In this document: positions 1 to 10,173 of the stretch, piece by piece | Layout of the letters: each line of letters starts with the position of its first letter | Numbering within the stretch: the stretch's first letter is position 1 | NCBI GenBank assembly: GCA_023101725.1 | Contig: JALJCO010010304.1 | Span: forward strand, 310,001 to 374,000 | DNA from: Atherinomorus stipes | Taxonomy: Eukaryota > Chordata > Actinopteri > Atheriniformes > Atherinidae | Direction: 5' to 3' | Length of the DNA: 64,000 bases | Notes under the pieces: generated by a model | What the model was told of the DNA's origin: nothing | Databases searched by the model: none | Seen by the model: only the letters and a program-made list of their open reading frames with translations | Made by a program: the position numbers and the translations under genes

Positions 1-1351
1 CATGTCAGTGTGTTATTTCCTTATCAAGAAATGATTTAAATCGTTATTTTTCTTCATTCATGCATATTTGAGTAATCTACATGAATATTTAAACCAAGCG
101 CTACCTCCCTGCAAACGGCTGACTACCCACCACGTTACGTATGAACGTGGCACCAATCACGAAAGTCCAAATGCGCACGCTCAGTATCGTAGCAAGACGC
201 CCTCTGTTGAACAGAAACTCAGAGAATCCTATACACACTCTCGGAGGAAGAAACTAACACCTGCAGGAAGATTTCCTCAGAGACAAGCAGCCATCAGCTA
301 ACAGACGTTTGCTCCAGAGTTCAGGAGAATTTTCTTCCTTTTTTCCCCCCTTTTTTTAAGCTCTAGAGGACAGCAAGTTGGGGAAAATGCAGTTACGTTC
401 AGCGTGGTTACGTTCAGCGTGGGAGTTTATTTGTTGTACTGGATGAATCGACTTGCCAGAAGTGGTTAGATTTTAACTTCAGGAGCAGGGAAAAAAACTC
501 AACTTTGTGTGTGAACTTCACTCCTGACAACTTCATGAATCTCGGGCAGTAAAGTGTTTTTTTTCTCTGGGATTACTTCTGAAACATGACGCAGTTCCTA
601 CTATAAAAATGCGCATGGACAGACAACAACACTGGTGAGTCAACACATCTCTCAGCTCAATGCTAACTGTTAGCCTATGATTTGTTCGCTAAATTACTTA
701 CTTGTCAGGGGTCTCTGTGGTACTTCTGTGGTACTGCGTGTACTTCAAACTCCATATCAGACTCTGGGTCGAGCGCATACAGCTCCATAACAGGCTTCTC
801 CGTTCGATCCCGTCGATCGGAGTAATTATCCATCAATGTTTACAAGATCCACGTGAGTGCTGCTTAGCTCAGCGCTAACTGTTAGCCTATGATTTGTTCG
901 CTAATTTACTTGCTTGTCGGGGGTCTCTGTGGTACTTCTGTGGTACTGCGTGTACGTCAAACTCCATATCAGACTCTGGGTTGAGCGCATACAGCTCCAT
1001 AACAGGCTGGTCTGTTTTATCCCGTCGATCGGAGTAATTATCCATCAATGTTTACTACTAACATCCACATGAGAGCTGCCGGTGCCGGTGCTACAGACAA
1101 TTCTGTGACCCTTCAGAATAAGTGTCTCTTCCGGGGCAACGTCATGAAATGGGCGTAAAACATGCTGCTATTGGTCGAGAGCTCCGCGGTTCAGGACAGT
1201 CAGCCATCTTACTTCCGTGTTGGAAATTAGATGCATCGAAAAACTAATATTTAACACCAAATTAGTTTCTATAGTAACGATGGGAACACATCTAGCTTAT
1301 AAATGCCTATATTTGACTTTTGGAACATTTGAAAAGCATGATACAGCTCCT
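1..1351. mobile_element. TTAA-flanked non-autonomous DNA element, family A, copy 1 (left end outside the window)
   Basis: This stretch matches 57641-58865 almost throughout, apart from an extra insertion in the other copy and a duplication in this one. The right terminus reads ATACAGCTCCT followed by TTAA at 1352-1355. That TTAA is native to the L2 sequence interrupted here, because the intact L2 at 14309-14330 carries the same TTAA uninterrupted. A TTAA duplication with AGGAGC termini fits piggyBac- or Kolobok-type transposition. The copy has no transposase reading frame, so it must be mobilised in trans. The family assignment is by inference; the repeat relationship and the TTAA junction are read directly. 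Confidence 0.8.
655..1068. repeat. Internal tandem duplication, period about 212 bp, within family A copy 1
   Basis: Two head-to-tail units start at 655 and 867, both beginning GCTCARYGCTAACTGTTAGC, and run through the same landmarks to CATCAATGTTTAC. The second copy of the element at 57641-58865 has this segment once, so the duplication arose in this copy or its sublineage. Confidence 0.8.
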
Positions 1352-1803
1352 TTAAAGTCTATTCTCTGATGGACTGGCAGCCAGTGTAAAGACCTCAGAA
1401 CTGGACAGATGTGGTCCACTTTTCTGGTCTTAGTGAGAACTCGGGCAGCAGAGTTCTGAATGAGCTGCAGCTGTTTGACTGATTTTTTAGGTAGACCAGT
1501 AAATACGCTGTTACAGTAGTCAAGCCGACTGAAGATGAATGCATGGACTAGTTTTACCAGATTTTCCTGAGACATCAGATCTTTTATCCTTGAGATGTTC
1601 TTCAGGTGATAGTAGGCTGATTTAGTGATCGCCTTGATGTGTTTTTCAAAGTTTAGTTCTGAGTCCATCACTACTCCCAGATTTCTGGCCTGATTGGTGG
1701 TTTTTAGGTGTATGGACTGAAGTTCTGTGACAAACTGCTGTCGTTTCTCTTTTGGCTCCAAAAACAATCACCTCAGTTTTGTTTTTGTTCAGCTGAAGAA
1801 AGT
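1352..1803 (-). pseudogene. L2 LINE ORF2 C-terminal fragment, antisense
   Basis: Read on the minus strand, this encodes the region just after the RT domain of an L2 ORF2. It contains ARNLGVVMDS, FSRLDYCNSVFTGLPKK and NSAARVLTKTRK, nearly identical to residues in the intact element at 9873-14789. It continues in 3757-4333 after an insertion, and its downstream part is cut at a TTAA by the family A element. No function is expected; it is a dead fragment of the same L2 family. Confidence 0.9.
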
Positions 1804-3756
1804 TGTTGTGATTTAGCTTGGGCAATCACAATATATATAGCGTCACTTTGTATGATATTAATATTAATATCAATACTAATACAGCCTCAGAGCACCACCT
1901 TACTTATTTGATATGTAATGGAAGCAAGGAAAACCATTAATGTCTTAAATCAATTCTTAGATTGATTTAATGAAGTGATCAGTCTCAGGACGCTTTCATG
2001 AGTTCTCGCTTGAAGTGACCTTTCATGATACATCAGAAAAACCACAAACAACGACTAGTTAAGATAATACGGAGTATTTATTAACTAGTCTACAAACTAC
2101 ATGAGATAATGTATGTACAAAATATATACAAGAAATATGTGAGCATGTTGATCAACCAAGAGTTATCTTGTGAAAGAAATGTGAGATGGTATGAAAATGA
2201 AACATAAATTAATTAAGCCTCAGTTAATTAATAAATGTTCAAAGAAAAAGAAGGAAGGATTTCTTAATCCAACTAAACAAAGTTAAATTAGGTCTGGTAA
2301 ACCGTAGGTCTGGATTAATTCACTATCACCAACTTCTTGTGACATCAGATCATATTTCATAGCAAATGATCAGGATTCTCCTCAGAGGTTCCGTCTGACT
2401 GAGGTGCTTCACTCACGCCCTGGTTCTGCTGGACTGTTCCTCAAATCCTTTGGAAGACTGACGGGTGGATGGCCCCCAAAAATCTTCCCGATCTCCTGGA
2501 AGTTCGTCCGGCTCTCTGCGGGCTGTCAGCTCAGTGGTGGTTCTGGTTCATCCTCTCTCTCTCATCCGTCTCCCCAGAGACGTGCAGCTTCAGGACTGAT
2601 GTCACGGGATGGTTGGTAGTAAAGATGATTTGGGTTAAAGTCGTCTTCTCTGCATCACTCCTCCCTGAGTGATCCGTGGTTCTGAACTCTGCTGAGTTCA
2701 GAGCAGGTTTCGTCTCATTCTTTCCCCATTGTTCCAAGTTTCTTCAGTTCTGCCTTGTTCGTTCTTCTTCTCATCAGATCCGATCAGATCTGGTTCTCTT
2801 TCCGATCTCTCCAATTCTGATTCTCACAGTTCAGAGCTTCGCGCTCTGCTTGGCAGTGGAATGTGGCTTGCAGCTAGTCAGCCAATGGGAAGCTGACAGA
2901 GTCAGGTTTCATCCAATAGTAAGACACGTCTCAAATGATCATTTGATTATCAGTTGAGCTTAATGGTTATAAACATCTGTGAATTCTAAGTGAGGCATGT
3001 GTAAAATGGATCAATTATTCAGACATGATGAAATAAAATGAACACAATAAAATAAAATAAAGCAAAGATCTGAATTATATGAATAAAGAAAGACATTGAA
3101 TAAACAAATCAGCTAAACAGATAAAACAGGATTAATCTTGATGATTTAAGATTCCTGTAAAGAAAATACATGTGTTAGACATCATTTGATATGAGGAAGT
3201 CCATTTCTAACATAAAAGTGGATTTCAGCAGTTGGGTAAAGTGTCTCTTTCTTCACCTTTATGCAGCAAATCCTGGAATGCATGTGATTTGAATTTAGGG
3301 AAGAAACATGTAGTTTCTAATCACCAAAGTATGTCATGTTGCATATCAAAAGAAAAGTCTTCATCATGAGATTAACATGAGCTTACTTTCCTGATAATAT
3401 AAAACAGTTCTTGGATGTTAAGAACACATAACAACATTGGCTATACGGAACCAATTTATAGCAGGTCGTAAATACTGTGAAGGAGGTTTTCTCTGGTACC
3501 TCCAAGCTTGGAGGATGGGTTCAAAGTTCACCGATTGGACTGTTTGTTTTACCAAAATGCAGGTCCTCTCCTGAGTTGCTCTCAGGACCGTAAATCAGTG
3601 ATTACTCAGAGAAGGTCCTTCTCTGAGCAAAATTCCTCCTTGGGATGTCTGTTTTACATCCAAATGTGGCCTTTATCAATCAGTGTGTGTCCCAAAGTAT
3701 ATTTGGTTAGATGTGTGTATCCTTTTGCTGAGACCTTTGGGCTTGAGATCACTACA
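1804..3756. mobile_element. Candidate solo LTR (about 1.95 kb) inserted in the antisense L2 fragment
   Basis: The insertion is defined by comparison with the uninterrupted L2 at 13870-13890. It begins TGTTGTGATT, ends GATCACTACA, and is flanked by AAGT at 1800-1803 and 3757-3760. TG...CA termini with a 4-bp duplication are typical of LTR retrotransposons or endogenous retroviruses. No gag or pol frame and no repeated terminal sequence is visible inside, so a solo LTR left by recombination is the simplest reading. It holds A-rich stretches with several AATAAA signals near 3030-3110. The length is unusually large for a solo LTR. Alternatively the direct repeat could be read as 7 bp (AAAGTTG), which would argue for another element class. 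Confidence 0.5.
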
Positions 3757-4333
3757 AAGTTGAGGCACATCCAGTCATTAATCTCATCAATACATTTACC
3801 AAGAGCCTGTACAGGGCCCCGGTCTCCTGGTGATACTGTTATATATAGCTGTGTGTCATCTGCGTAGCTATGGTAACTAATATTGTTGTTCTTTATAACC
3901 TGAGCCAGTGGGAGCATGTAGATGTTAAACAGAAGAGGCCCCAGGATAGAGCCCTGGGGAACTCCACAGGTCATTTTTGTCTGCTCAGATGTAAAATTGC
4001 CTACTGACACAAAGTACTTCCTGTTCTCGAAGTATGTTTTGAACCAGTTTAGTACAGAACTAGAGAGACCCACCCACTTATCCAGTCGTTGGAGTAATAT
4101 GATGTGGTCAACCGTATCAAATGCAGCGCTGAGATCCAGTAAAACCAACACTGACATTTTACCAGTGTCAGTATTCAGACATATGTCATTCGTGACTTTG
4201 GTCAGAGCAGTCTCGGTGCTGTGGTGCTGTCTAAAACCTGACTGGAAGACGTCATAACAGTTGTTTTCTCTTAAAAAGTCATCTAGCTGGTGAAAAGCTG
4301 CTTTTTCAATGATCTTACTTAAAAATGGAAGAT
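3757..4333 (-). pseudogene. L2 LINE reverse transcriptase fragment, antisense
   Basis: The minus strand encodes the RT core: FLSKIIEKAAFHQL, then DLSAAFDTVDH (first catalytic Asp), [13 protein letters not shown], and the YADD catalytic box in HSYADDTQLY. It is very close to residues of the intact L2 at 9873-14789, with a few substitutions (for example D for N in HQLDDF). Similarity stops near 4333, where the sequence after LPFLSK becomes unrelated, so the 5' part of the element is missing. Together with 1352-1803 it forms one interrupted, 5'-truncated copy. Confidence 0.92.
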
Positions 4334-5689
4334 GGAAGAGGCAGCGGTGAATAGTTACAGGTTGTTCAGTCCTGGAGACCTTTATCAAGGCTTGCATAGA
4401 GGTCAGGCACGGAGCAAGTGTCACATTGCAGAGGGGGCGGGGACTTGTAGTGGGACTTATAGGCTATTGGTAATTTCATTAAACAATTCACATACCTGAT
4501 TGGGATCAGCGCTATAGGTCTATTCGGCCGCCACCAAAAAAGGGGACTGAATGAACAGCTTTGATCCATAAAAATATTAAATATAATCAGATAAACTAAG
4601 AGACTCAATTTGCTCACTAGACAGCAGATAATTCGTAAAACAAAGTAAATGGACATCAGACACTGTGCAGTGACAGCCTGTAATGACACAGCTGATCAAT
4701 TAGTCACTTAAAAATGTCAAATAAAGACAGAAGGACAAAATGGAGAGAGTGTGGATCAAATGAGTTCTGCAGCACAATTTGCGCTATTTCAGCACCTCAG
4801 ACAGCGACATGGACTTCCTGGTGTGCCAGGGTGTGTCGGTGCCACACAGAGGCAGCTGCACACCTGGCTGACTACTAATAAGTGTCTGCTCGCCCAGCGA
4901 GAATTGTGGAGCACTAACCGCAATGAAACAGAGTTCTCTGCTCCTTGACAGGGACCTGGACGAAATGATCAAACGTTTTCAGAGTGACTCTTATGGAATA
5001 ATGAAGCTGCTGCCTGCGTCAGACGCATTTTACCAGCTGGATGCATTGCTGTAGTCAGTTCCTGTCTATTATTGAATCGTTGAATTCGTTTCTCAACAAG
5101 AACTGTTTACTGGTATTCTGGTAACACCTCCTGTTCCAGGTTGCTCTGTGGAGCCTGTTTCCAGGTGTAAACAGGATAAAAAGCAGAGCTACGATGATCA
5201 CAGAGACTGAACAGCATCTCCTGCTCATCTTTGAAAAAGAGCTGGTGGAGAAACTAGACTGATGAAATAATGAATGCGTTTAAGACCACGCTGCCATCTT
5301 GTACTTTAAACTGAGAGCTGCAGTGCACAGCTGTGTTATTGTGTCCTTTACTCTGCTGCTAAGCCTGATGTGTTTAGATGGTTAAATAGCTGTTAATCAT
5401 GCGTAATAGGGATACTTTGTGGCTCTATGAGTGTATGAGTTCACACGGAAGTGTTATATTTCACAATGTTCATATTATTGGGCAGCAACACCTGTTAGGT
5501 TTTTGATTGCGCCGCTGAGAGTTTGCATGCGCTGTCTTCACTGTTTTCAGGCGATCTAAGATTGCTCAAAAATCAGTGACAGGCGCAAATGGCAGCATTT
5601 AAATGAGGATTTAGCTGTGCTATTACTGTTCACTTATTGCTGTCGACTTTTACTGTTCAGCTTGAACAGCATGCCTCTGCCGCTGCACC
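4334..5689. other. Unassigned stretch with one small unexplained ORF
   Basis: I recognise no repeat family or gene here. A 43-codon plus-strand ORF at 4923-5054 (starting MKQSSLLLDR, ending FYQLDALL) has a non-repetitive, charged composition unlike a chance ORF in AT-rich DNA. It has no recognised domain and no clear splice context. Confidence 0.4.
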
Positions 5690-6475
5690 TCTTTCCTGTG
5701 GGGTCCCATAAGGATCTATTTTAGGTCCTCTCCTGTTCTCTCTTTATTTACTCCCTTTGGGGTCAATATTTAGAAAACATGAGATCTCCTACCACTGCTA
5801 TGCAGATGATCTGCAAATTTATGTTCCCCTTAAATCAAAAGATGGTTCTGTTTCTGGGTTTCTTAATTGTCTCAAGGACTTTAAAGCCTGGATATTAATT
5901 AACTTCCTCCATCTAAATGAACAAAAAACTGAAGTAATTATTTTTGGAGATAAGCTGCCAAATGATGCAGTTAGCATTTTGGGATCTGTGGCCTCTTTTT
6001 CTCGTCCCTCTGTTAAAAGCCTGGGGGTAATCATAGATGATTCTTTGAAGCGCGATTAACAAGTCAGCTCAGTGGTCAAGAGTGTCTTCTTCTACCTACG
6101 AGTCCACGGGAAGGTCAAACCACATCTGCCCAAAAATGACTTTGAGAAGGTGGTTCATTTGCTAATTATGTCTTGTCTTGATTATTGTAATCGCTTTATT
6201 ATGAGATCAGCAAGTCATCCCTCTACCTTCTCCAGCTTGCTAAGAATGCAGCTGCCAGATTGTTGACTGGAAAGAGGCTTTCTGACCACATCATTCCCGT
6301 CCTCGCAGAGCTTCACTGGTTTCCGGTCAGCTTTTGATCAGGCATGCTCCCACTAGTTCTCTGAGGTCCTTTTCTCAGTTGCTTTTGGAGATTCCTCGAA
6401 CCAGATGTGTCTCTAGAGGCGATAGAGCCTTCTCGGTGATGGCCCCGAAAGTGTGGAATGGACTGCAGCTACATA
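5690..6475 (+). pseudogene. L2-like LINE ORF2 fragment, first part
   Basis: The plus strand encodes [17 protein letters not shown], then [10 protein letters not shown] with the YADD catalytic box of reverse transcriptase, [13 protein letters not shown] and [10 protein letters not shown]. After frame breaks it continues with SCLDYCN, and with FSVMAPKVWNGLQL near 6430-6470. These follow the usual order of the RT and post-RT region of L2/CR1-type ORF2. Several frameshifts, an early stop near 6057 and an apparent internal deletion near 6325 make it a pseudogene. The 5' end is truncated before the RT palm. The fragment is split by the Tc1 element at 6476 and resumes at 7664. It is more diverged from the intact L2 than the fragment at 1352-4333 and is a separate subfamily. 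Confidence 0.85.
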
Positions 6476-7663
6476 CACTGCCTGGCCCCCAAAAAAAGTC
6501 GCCACGTGGATTTAACTAAGCAAATAGCCTCCTATTGGATAATTACTGCATGGGTGATTATCTTTCAGCTGGCAACAAGTTATTTAACCCCAACTGGTGC
6601 AATGACTTGCTTCTCATTTCTTAAACCATGTCGAAAGACACATCCTGTGGTCGTGGAAAAGATGTTAGTCTGTTTGAGAAGGGTCAAATCATTGGCATGC
6701 ATCAAGCAGAGAAAACATCTAAAGAGATTGGAGAAACTACTAAAATTGGGTTAAGAACTGTCCAACGCATTATTAAAAACTGAAGGATAGTGGGGACCCA
6801 TCATCTTCAAGGAAGAAATGTGGCCGGAAAAAATCCTGAATGATCGTGATAGGCAATCACTTAAACGTGTGGTGAGATCAAATCGAAGAAAAACAACAGT
6901 AGAACTCAGGGCTATGTTTAATACTGAAAGTAAGAGCATTTCCACATGCACAATGCGAAGGGAACTCAAGGGATTGGGACTGAACAGCTGTGTAGCCATA
7001 AGAAAACCACTAATCAGTGAGGCTAACCGGAAAAAAAGGCTTCAATTTGCTAGGGAGCATAAAGATTGGACTGTGGAGCAATAGAAGAAGGTCATGTGGT
7101 CTGATGAGTCCAGATTTACCCTGTTCCAGAGTGATGGGCGAATCAGGGTAAGAAGAGAGGCAGGTGAAGTGATGCACCCATCATGCCTAGTCCCTACTGT
7201 ACAAGCCTGTGGGGGCGGTGTTATGATCTGGGGTTGCTTCAGTTGGTCAGGTCCAGGTTCAGCAGCAGTATGTGCTCAAAGAATGAGGTCAACTAACTAC
7301 CTGAATATACTGAATGACCAGGTTATTCCATCAGTGGACTTTTTCTTCCCTGATGGCACAGGCATATTCAAAGATGACAATGCCAGGATTCATCGGGTTC
7401 AAATTCTGAAAGACTGGTTCAGGGAGCATGACATCATTTTCACACATGGATTGGCCACCACAGAGTCCAGACCTCAACCCCATTGAGAATCTTTGGGATG
7501 TGCTAAACACTGGATGGAAATAAATCTTTTGACATTGCAGAAGCTTATCGAAACAATGCCACAGCAAATGCACGCCGTAATCAAAGCTAAAGGCGGTCCA
7601 ACAAAGTATTAGAGTGAATGACCTTTTTTTTTTGGTGGCGACTTTTTTTTTGTCCAGGCAGTG
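6476..7663 (+). mobile_element. Tc1-like DNA transposon, degenerate but with both TIRs
   Basis: The element is flanked by TA at 6474-6475 and 7664-7665, the Tc1-mariner target duplication. Terminal inverted repeats start CACTGCCTGG and reach AAAAGTCGCCAC at both ends, with small differences in the A/C run. The 1188 bp length fits a small Tc1-like transposon. It lies inside the LINE fragment, whose coding resumes at 7664, so it is younger than that LINE copy. A truncated relative, only the left terminus, lies at 56893-56950. Confidence 0.92.
6628..7616 (+). pseudogene. Tc1-like transposase, inactivated
   Basis: The gene would encode a DD34E transposase that cuts and pastes the surrounding element at TA sites. 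The N-terminal helix-turn-helix region starts at ATG 6628 and includes GQIIGMHQAEKTSKEIGET. The catalytic core shows [10 protein letters not shown] (first Asp), DDNARIH (second Asp) and, in another frame, [10 protein letters not shown] (Glu). At least four lesions break it: two one-base losses (near 6781, where a TGG codon becomes TGA, and near 6833), a TAG replacing a Trp codon at 7082-7084, and a frame change near 7440 before the PDLNPIE motif. It cannot make active transposase. Confidence 0.9.
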
Positions 7664-8029
7664 TATTAGAAGTGCCCAGTCTGTCCAAGCTTTTAAAACT
7701 TTACTGAAAACATATTTCTTTGCTCTAGCTTTTAAATTCTAGTTGAGGTGGGCTTTCATACTTTGTACTTTTTATTCTTTTAAGCATTTATTTGGTCTAG
7801 TGTTTTTATCTTCTAATTTGGCCTTATTTTATTTATTGTGATCATTCTATGTGTTCGAAGTACACCAGTGTTTGTGCGTCCTTGTGTGTATTTGTGTATA
7901 TTTTACACATATGACCACAAAGTAGGTGTGTGTTAGTATGCTTTGTGTTAATGTGCTTTCATCAGTGTCTGTGTGCGACCACGGTCATTGTAAGCGTGTT
8001 ATACAAATAAACTCAACTTGAACTTGAAC
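7664..8029 (+). pseudogene. L2-like LINE fragment, second part with 3' tail
   Basis: Coding resumes after the Tc1 element with the typical end of ORF2, reading approximately QSVQAFKTLLKTYFF. A 3' UTR follows, ending near 8029 in TACAAATAAACTCAACTTGA and a short TTGAAC repeat. That is the usual L2-type 3' terminus, a polyadenylation-like AATAAA just before a short tandem tail. The segment is the continuation of 5690-6475. Confidence 0.82.
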
Positions 8030-9076
8030 TATTGCTTTGCCATCTCCATGAAGAGTTTAACTCCCAACAGTTCATACACCAGATGGATTATTCAGTAGTT
8101 CAGTTGATTCTGGCTCAGATGAACGCTCACTGAGCTCAGTGCTCCTTGCATTTTATGTCACGTGTAGAAATGAAGACAGAAAATGACAGATCTTTATCGT
8201 CTAACCTTTATCTGCACTTTCACTCAGAATCAAACCAGATGGACACATAAAGAAAATTAGACAGTGCCTGTTTCTCAATATGCGTACTTATGCATACTTC
8301 CGTGCTCGTGGACTTGTGAAACGTCATCACCTGTGGTCCAAGTCATGTTCCATTTCAAAGTTTGCGTTTCAGCAAGTACGCTGGAAATCCCCGGATGAGG
8401 ACTTCCTCCTCCATTTTACCGAGCAGCATCAGAGGAGACTCCTGTGTATGGCCAGATATAAATCCCAGCATGCACCTGCACACGCGCAGCATTTGGTAGC
8501 ATCCTCCTCGCTCCTCCGCCTCTCACAGCCAAACCTAAGCATTATTTCTATTCTTTACTGTTGTTCTTGTCCCGTTATCTGTATCTCTTCCGCCTGCTTT
8601 CCTCTCACAGCTGTTTTTGATCATATAATTATGACCTGATTGGCCATTTGCTTTACGTACTTATGTATTGGAAGTAAATATAATTTACACGTTGGAAAAA
8701 AACAAAAACCACTCAGTATAATTTTGGAGCAGTTATTTTCATTGTTTTTATTTGTTTCAGTACAATTACTAAATCTCCACAACAATAAAAAACCAACAGC
8801 TTTAATACAATATTGTGTTCATGTTGACAGGCAGCTCTTGCTCACTGCTGCACACTAATGGTGGTGATGTCACAAGTTTGTGTTGTCCCACATCATAAAG
8901 GAGGCGGAGCCAGTACTTGTAAACTCCACAAGTGTGGACTTCCAGTACGTACCCACAAGTGTGTACTTACAAGTTCATGAGTACTCAGCAAAGTAGTGGT
9001 CCACTGCCAAATACAGGAAGTAGAACTGAGAAGGTTGACCATCAGAATGCAACACAATGCAAGGTTAGTTTTATTT
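8030..9076. other. Mostly unassigned; possible old MITE at about 8263-8990
   Basis: Nothing gene-like is evident. The segment from CAGTGCCTGTTTCTCAATAT near 8263 to GTACTCAGCAAAGTAGTGG near 8990 has weakly complementary ends (CAGTG plus an AGTACT-like stretch) and many GTACTT/AAGTAC motifs inside. It may be a degenerate non-autonomous DNA element. The 119-codon frame at 8280-8639 overlaps it and is probably chance. Confidence 0.35.
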
Positions 9077-9872
9077 GTAACATCATTACAGTCGTATCTT
9101 GCAAAATGGTTGCAATATGTGAAAGCAAATACTGCATTGGCCTCCTTAAAACCATGCACAACTGGGGTCCCACAAGGGTCCATTCTGGGACCCTTGTTAT
9201 TTAGCATCTATATAAATGATCTTCCGGCTGTTTCCAAAAGTGTAGACATCATCGTGTACACAGATGATGCCGTCATCTGGGTACATGGAAGGGAGGTGGA
9301 GCTGGTGGTACTTACGTTCTCATTAGCAATGGATCCAATAAGTAACTGGCTTAATTCTTCATGCCTAATATTAAACATAATACAAAAAAACAGTGGGGAA
9401 GATTTTTTATAGAAAAAATAAAACTAAACAAATGCCAAACAATTATATAAATAGGAAAAAAAAAAACATTGTAACAGAGCTAAAATATTTAGGGATTTAC
9501 TGAGCTCAAACCCTGAGCTGTAAAAAGCATATTAAAAGACTGTAAATCAATTCGATATAATTTATCAGGATTTGGACATATCAGAAGTAGCTTAACAACT
9601 GAAGCATCTTTCACTTGCTTAAATGCCATGATCATGATGATCACATAATTTACTGTTTGCCTTGTTGGTCTCAGGCCAGTGATACAACACTCAAACCTCT
9701 GCGATCGCTTCATAATCAGGCCCTGAAGATACTCAATAAAAAACCTTTCCGTTTAATCACTGTAATATCCTCAGCAAATACAAAATCCTAAGTTTTGATA
9801 ATTTAATCTGCTACACAAATTTTAATAATACTCTTTAAAAGAATCAATAATACTGCTCAACCCCCACTGAAA
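9077..9872 (+). pseudogene. Jockey/Rex-like LINE ORF2 fragment, part before the L2 insertion
   Basis: Plus-strand translation gives [19 protein letters not shown] and then NDLP, followed by IVYTDDAVIW, and further on a stretch resembling KILNKKPFRF, KYKILSFDNL and TNFNNTL. This is the RT palm and post-RT region of a non-LTR retrotransposon distinct from the L2 next door. The catalytic box reads YTDD instead of YADD. Many stops and frame changes mark it as dead. The coding thread runs to PPLK at 9861-9872, where the full-length L2 interrupts it, and continues at 14790. The clade is uncertain between Rex1-like and jockey-like. Confidence 0.78.
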
Positions 9873-10173
9873 GGCTGCTTGCTGCCGTGCGGACGCTCTC
9901 TGCTTTGCTCCTGCTTTGCTTTCTCTTTTGCTTGATTTTATACCGATTTTTTCTCCCTTTTTTCCCTTTTTACTTGCAGTTACTTTTGAAAACTTGTAAA
10001 TTACTGGGAGTCATACATTTTTCCACTGAAACTACGATATTTTTTTAGTTCTTTTATCTTCAGCGCTCTCTGTGTGTGTGTGGCCTACACACAGCTGAAG
10101 CCTGACACAGCCTGGGTTTAGCACTCAACCAAATAGCTTGGAAAGGTGCTAACGCTAGGCTAATAGCAACAAG

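Noticed and set aside
8280..8639. 119-codon frame beginning MRTYAYFRAR
   Set aside because: It overlaps a probable MITE and lacks any conserved motif.
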